Assembly: GCF_016862555.1 (NCBI RefSeq) | Contig: NZ_BONE01000081.1 | Location: 1-35,484 of the forward strand | DNA: 35,484 nt | Reading direction: 5' to 3' | DNA from: Asanoa siamensis | GTDB lineage: Bacteria > Actinomycetota > Actinomycetes > Mycobacteriales > Micromonosporaceae | In this document: piece by piece, positions 32,754 to 35,484 of the stretch | Numbering within the stretch: the stretch's first letter is position 1 | Layout of the letters: every line of letters begins with the position of its first letter | The notes under the pieces: generated by a model | Databases searched by the model: none | What the model was told of the DNA's origin: nothing | Seen by the model: only the letters and a program-made list of their open reading frames with translations | Position numbers and translations under genes: made by a program

Positions 32754-33646
32754 TGACCACCCCCGCGTGGCGGTTCTTCCCGGTGACGGTCGGTGCGGTG
32801 CGTCGCCTGTCGCCGTCGTTCGTCCGGGTGACGTTCGTGGCGGACTGCCTGAAGTCGTTCGCCGACAACGGTTACGACCAGCGGATCAAGCTGTGCCTGC
32901 CGGTGCCGGTCTTCGGTTTCGACCACCTGCCGACGGACGAGGACTGGTGGTCGCGCTGGCGCGCCCTGCCGGACACGCACCGCAACCCGATCCGGACCTA
33001 CACGGCGGCGGCGGTCCGCGCGGACCTGGGCGAGGTCGACGTGGACATGGTCCTGCACGGCGACGGCGGCCCGGCCTCCCGCTGGGCGGTCGTGGCGTCG
33101 CCCGGCGACTCGCTCGTCCTGATCGGTCCGAACGGTGAACACGACGGCGACCACGGCGGCCTGGAGTTCCAGCCGCCGGCGGAGTGCCGCCGCCTGCTCA
33201 TCGCGGGCGACGAGACGGCGGTGCCGGCGGTGGCGGCGATCCTGTCGCGCCTGCCCGGTGACGCGCGGGGCGAGGTGGTGCTGGAGGTGCCGTCGGCCGC
33301 GGACGCCCAGCCGTTGGCGGCGCCGTCGGGCATCCGGATCACCTGGGTCTCCCGGGACGGCGGGCATGATTACGGCGCACCGCTGGTGGCGGCGGTCCGG
33401 CACGTGGTGGCGGGCCACCGCACACCGGTGCCGGCGGGCATCCGCGGGGAGATCGACGAACTGGAGCCGGACGGCGACATCTGGGAGGTGCCGGAGGAGG
33501 GCGCGGTCGGGGACCGCTACGCGTGGCTGGCGGGGGAGTCGGCGGCCATCACCACCCTGCGGCGGCATCTGGTGAAGGAGTTGGGCTGGGACCGGAAGTC
33601 GGTGGCTTTCATGGGCTACTGGCGAAACGGCCGCGCCGAGTCCTGA
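32753..33646 (+). CDS. Siderophore-interacting protein (NADPH-dependent ferric-siderophore reductase)
   Basis: A 297-residue SIP/ViuB-type flavoprotein. The N-terminal FAD-binding barrel carries the RTYT motif (Arg81-Thr84, in NPIRTYT). The C-terminal NAD(P)H-binding lobe shows LIAGDETAVPAVAAIL and ends with SVAFMGYWRNGR, as in other family members. It releases iron in the cytosol by reducing the imported Fe(III)-siderophore. It is the last gene of the iron operon and ends 15 nt from the convergent MBL gene. Confidence 0.94.
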   Translation: MTTPAWRFFPVTVGAVRRLSPSFVRVTFVADCLKSFADNGYDQRIKLCLPVPVFGFDHLPTDEDWWSRWRALPDTHRNPIRTYTAAAVRADLGEVDVDMVLHGDGGPASRWAVVASPGDSLVLIGPNGEHDGDHGGLEFQPPAECRRLLIAGDETAVPAVAAILSRLPGDARGEVVLEVPSAADAQPLAAPSGIRITWVSRDGGHDYGAPLVAAVRHVVAGHRTPVPAGIRGEIDELEPDGDIWEVPEEGAVGDRYAWLAGESAAITTLRRHLVKELGWDRKSVAFMGYWRNGRAES

Positions 33647-33661
33647 CCGGCATCCGATTGC

Positions 33662-34828
33662 TTATGACCGGCACCACGGTGCGTTGGTGCCGACCGCGAC
33701 GTTCCCGGCCGCCGTAGAGTGGCATGGGCGTCCGTTCCGATGCGTGGTCTGGTGCTTGGGCCAATGACGGCCGAGCCTCGACCCGTTCTGCGAAATGCAG
33801 TAGACGGCCTGGACTCCGATCGACCGCGGCAGCGCGTGCGTGCCATGGTGTGGGGCGAGCATGACGGTGTAGAGCCCCGCCAAAGCGTCGTCCCCCACGA
33901 TCGCGTTCATTACAGGGGATTCGGCGTCGCCGAACGCGACCAGATGGCGATGGACTATTTCGTCGCACACGACGGACATGTTGTTATTCGCCCGCCGGAA
34001 GGACTGCCACGCAGAGCGGAAGTCGGACCTAAGGTCGTCTGGAACGTCGATCCGCCAGTCGTCCTCGTCGGGAGCCGCCGACCAGTCCTCTTCATCCGCG
34101 AAACTCGGGTCATCCGTTTCTCTGGCCGGCCACCGGTGCGCCGGAAGGTCGTCAGCGAGGTCGACAGGTAACCGTGTCCACAGACCGTGACGAGCCCGTT
34201 CGAGGTTCTTCGAGAGCGTGTCGTCGCCGCGCTCGTGGAGCGTTGTCGCCAGATCCTCGAACTGGGCAATGGCCTTCTGGACCTGTCGCGTCACGCCAGA
34301 GCCGAGCACGCGCGGAGGCCAGTGCACGCGCCACGTATGGCCGGCGCCCTGGAAGATATCGCCTCGGGAAACCGCACGGAATGCGAGTGGTCCGTCCGTG
34401 ACCTGCTGGAGTGCCTCCACCAGATCTAGGCTGCGGAAGCCCGTCCGCGTCATCGACAAAGTCTCAAACATCAACGCGTAGCGCGGAGTAAGCGACGGGA
34501 TGGTGGGATACACCAGTTCCATTGATTGGAAGCGCTCGCCCATCGCGAGCATCGACTCCGCCATCCGGACAAGGCCCATGTAGTGATCGGCATCGAAATG
34601 TGTCACGACAATGGTGCGTACGTCCTCAATCCGGTCCGCGAGGGTGGCCCGCAGGCGACGGCCGGCGACCTCTGCGGTCAGGTCGGTGCTGCCGCAGTCG
34701 ATGATCATCGCGGGGCCGCGATTCAACGCGGGCCGGACGACGGTGCACACGCCGTCACCAACGTCTACGACGGTCAACATCGAGTCAGCCGCGCTGCCGT
34801 CGGCGGACCGCTGGTTGACTTCGTCCAT
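33662..34828 (-). CDS. ComEC-like metallo-beta-lactamase-fold protein
   Basis: About 388 residues. The MBL fold resembles the C-terminal domain of ComEC/Rec2: VVDVGDGVCTVV and MIIDCGSTD at the start, the metal motif HFDADH (residues 77-82), NNNMSVVCDE...VAFGDAES (the N..S and GDA motifs) and APHHG near 326. An insert rich in Asp/Glu/Trp (~235-300) separates the first metal motif from the GDA segment. There are no membrane segments or signal peptide, so it is likely a cytosolic phosphodiesterase or nuclease. ATG 34828 begins just before the fold; the frame is open further upstream but those residues are antisense-like and overlap the partner gene. It overlaps that 35192-34785 gene by 44 bp. 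The DNA is less GC-rich than its neighbours. Confidence 0.82.
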   Translation of the reverse strand: MDEVNQRSADGSAADSMLTVVDVGDGVCTVVRPALNRGPAMIIDCGSTDLTAEVAGRRLRATLADRIEDVRTIVVTHFDADHYMGLVRMAESMLAMGERFQSMELVYPTIPSLTPRYALMFETLSMTRTGFRSLDLVEALQQVTDGPLAFRAVSRGDIFQGAGHTWRVHWPPRVLGSGVTRQVQKAIAQFEDLATTLHERGDDTLSKNLERARHGLWTRLPVDLADDLPAHRWPARETDDPSFADEEDWSAAPDEDDWRIDVPDDLRSDFRSAWQSFRRANNNMSVVCDEIVHRHLVAFGDAESPVMNAIVGDDALAGLYTVMLAPHHGTHALPRSIGVQAVYCISQNGSRLGRHWPKHQTTHRNGRPCHSTAAGNVAVGTNAPWCRS

Positions 34829-35192
34829 AGTGGGTGAAAACGTTCTGCACCTGCTCGGCCCAGAACACATAAGGCTCCGTAAACCGGTAGCCGAGACTCC
34901 GTGCTTCGTTGTAGAAACCGGGCCCCGGTTCCTTGTCACCATCTTTGTGGGTGACGATTGATGTCAACGCGGGACGCCCAGCCGCGTGCTCGTCCTCGAA
35001 CACCGCGCCGAGCAGGTGATTCATCAGCGCTGAGTAAGGGTCGACGCTGATGACGGACACCTTGGCGGCTACCTCGGAGTACCAGGTCATTCGGCGTTCG
35101 TATGCAGCCTCCATGATCGCATCCTGGAGTTGATGCTTGGCAACTTGCCATTGCTGATCGGTCAGGCCGAACTGGGCGGCGGTTCGTCTCAT
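34785..35192 (-). CDS. Small conserved-looking hypothetical protein, partner of the MBL gene
   Basis: A 135-residue soluble protein that I cannot name. It has an N-terminal helical part (LTDQQWQVAKHQLQDAIMEAA), a central YSALMNHLLGAVFEDEHAAGRP and a distinctive SIVTHKDGDKEPGPGFYNEA segment followed by WAEQVQNVFTHYG. The pattern, bulky residues around a GPGF motif, reads like a folded enzymatic or binding domain of the kind found beside restriction or nuclease genes, but I have no family name for it. An in-frame stop lies just upstream of ATG 35192, so this is the farthest possible start. The last 44 bp overlap the MBL gene, which argues for co-expression. Confidence 0.7.
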   Translation of the reverse strand: MRRTAAQFGLTDQQWQVAKHQLQDAIMEAAYERRMTWYSEVAAKVSVISVDPYSALMNHLLGAVFEDEHAAGRPALTSIVTHKDGDKEPGPGFYNEARSLGYRFTEPYVFWAEQVQNVFTHYGRSQPAVRRRQRG

Positions 35193-35202
35193 GTGGCCTC
35201 AT

Positions 35203-35484
35203 ATCGAGCGGCGCCGAAATCGAGCACTAAGCACCCTTTACCATCTGCCGCGACGCTACCGCGCTATCCGCCGACGGCGTATCAACCGCTCGGCCGCGAT
35301 GGCCCTTTAGCCCAGCAGACCAGCTGGGTTGGCGCAACGCGTGATTGCGGCGGGCGGCCCGGAGGGCTCATTGGTCTGGCCCCCATCCGCGTTGTCACGG
35401 CTCGCGTCGGACCCCGTCCGGCTACGGACGCATGCCCGCCAACGCGTGTAGGTCAAGACGACGCGAGGCGTCGGGCGAAGGGTT
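35203..35484. other. Right-end non-coding stretch with small hairpins
   Basis: No convincing gene or tRNA is visible. Three perfect short stem-loops are present: CCCAGC-N6-GCTGGG (35311-35328), CGTCCG-N4-CGGACG (35415-35430) and CGACGC-N3-GCGTCG (35459-35473). The promoter of the minus-strand gene pair should lie near 35200-35240, but no clear -10/-35 pair stands out. Confidence 0.4.

Noticed and set aside
35191-35310. A 39-codon plus-strand ORF, very Arg-rich, starting at ATG 35191
   Set aside because: It has no SD or -10 box and a composition expected by chance in GC-rich DNA. Its start overlaps the start codon of the minus-strand gene.
35203-35484. Possible tRNA gene at the right end
   Set aside because: No T-arm (GGTTCRANTCC) sequence or consistent cloverleaf could be found on either strand.

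Overview
This window is very GC-rich DNA with strong third-position G/C bias and many GTG starts. It carries actinobacterial gene families: a DmdR/IdeR-type iron box, sugar ABC transport genes without their own ATPase, DUF4232, small-laccase-like copper oxidase and MmyB-type regulators. A Micromonosporaceae-like actinomycete is the best guess, supported mainly by general style and by a TAA-hairpin intergenic element that resembles repeats I recall from that family. I could not test the assignment. Most transcription units appear leaderless: a TANNNT -10 box lies 6-9 nt before the start codon.

Layout. 1-2166: 3' part of a TPR/CHAT caspase-like protein, coupled to a LysE/RhtB exporter. 2113-5142: a LysR regulator divergent from a class-A-beta-lactamase-like serine hydrolase, then a DUF4232 protein and a second LysE exporter. 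5143-5469: a terminator and a strong promoter with two overlapping inverted repeats. 5470-13797: a three-gene secreted copper/sugar-oxidation cluster. Its genes encode a cupredoxin + six Ig-like repeats + DUF1080 protein, a two-domain multicopper oxidase, and a giant ThuA/discoidin/sorbosone-dehydrogenase/PKD/DUF1080 protein. It is closed by a perfect hairpin. 13841-18507: anmK (minus), an AhpD/CMD-like protein, an NmrA-like NAD(P)-binding protein, a YqeY-like protein (minus) and a Tat-exported arylsulfotransferase-like protein. 18505-18586: a stop-codon-containing inverted-repeat element between convergent genes.

18584-26119 (minus) is a tightly coupled six-gene carbohydrate operon: lacI-type repressor, sugar-binding lipoprotein, two permeases, a secreted glycoamylase/GH144-like enzyme and a GH39-like enzyme. 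A perfect palindromic operator lies in the first codons of the repressor gene. 26215-27767: an MmyB-type XRE regulator divergent from an NAD(P)H:FMN reductase, with two inverted repeats between them. 27777-28691: a membrane-anchored endonuclease/exonuclease/phosphatase-fold protein (VanJ-like). 28811-33646: an iron-siderophore uptake operon (ATPase, binding lipoprotein, fused double permease, siderophore-interacting reductase) under a promoter covered by an iron box. 33662-35192 (minus): a ComEC-like metallo-beta-lactamase-fold protein and a small overlapping partner gene, in DNA that looks less GC-rich and has the character of an accessory or defence gene pair. 35203-35484: no convincing gene, several small hairpins.

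How the genes work together. The most interesting candidate system is the 5470-13797 trio, which could oxidise sugars outside the cell and pass electrons through a blue-copper domain to a copper oxidase, alongside keto-sugar-processing domains. The MBL/partner pair at the right end is the best candidate for an undescribed two-gene accessory system. Both are inferences from domain content and gene order.
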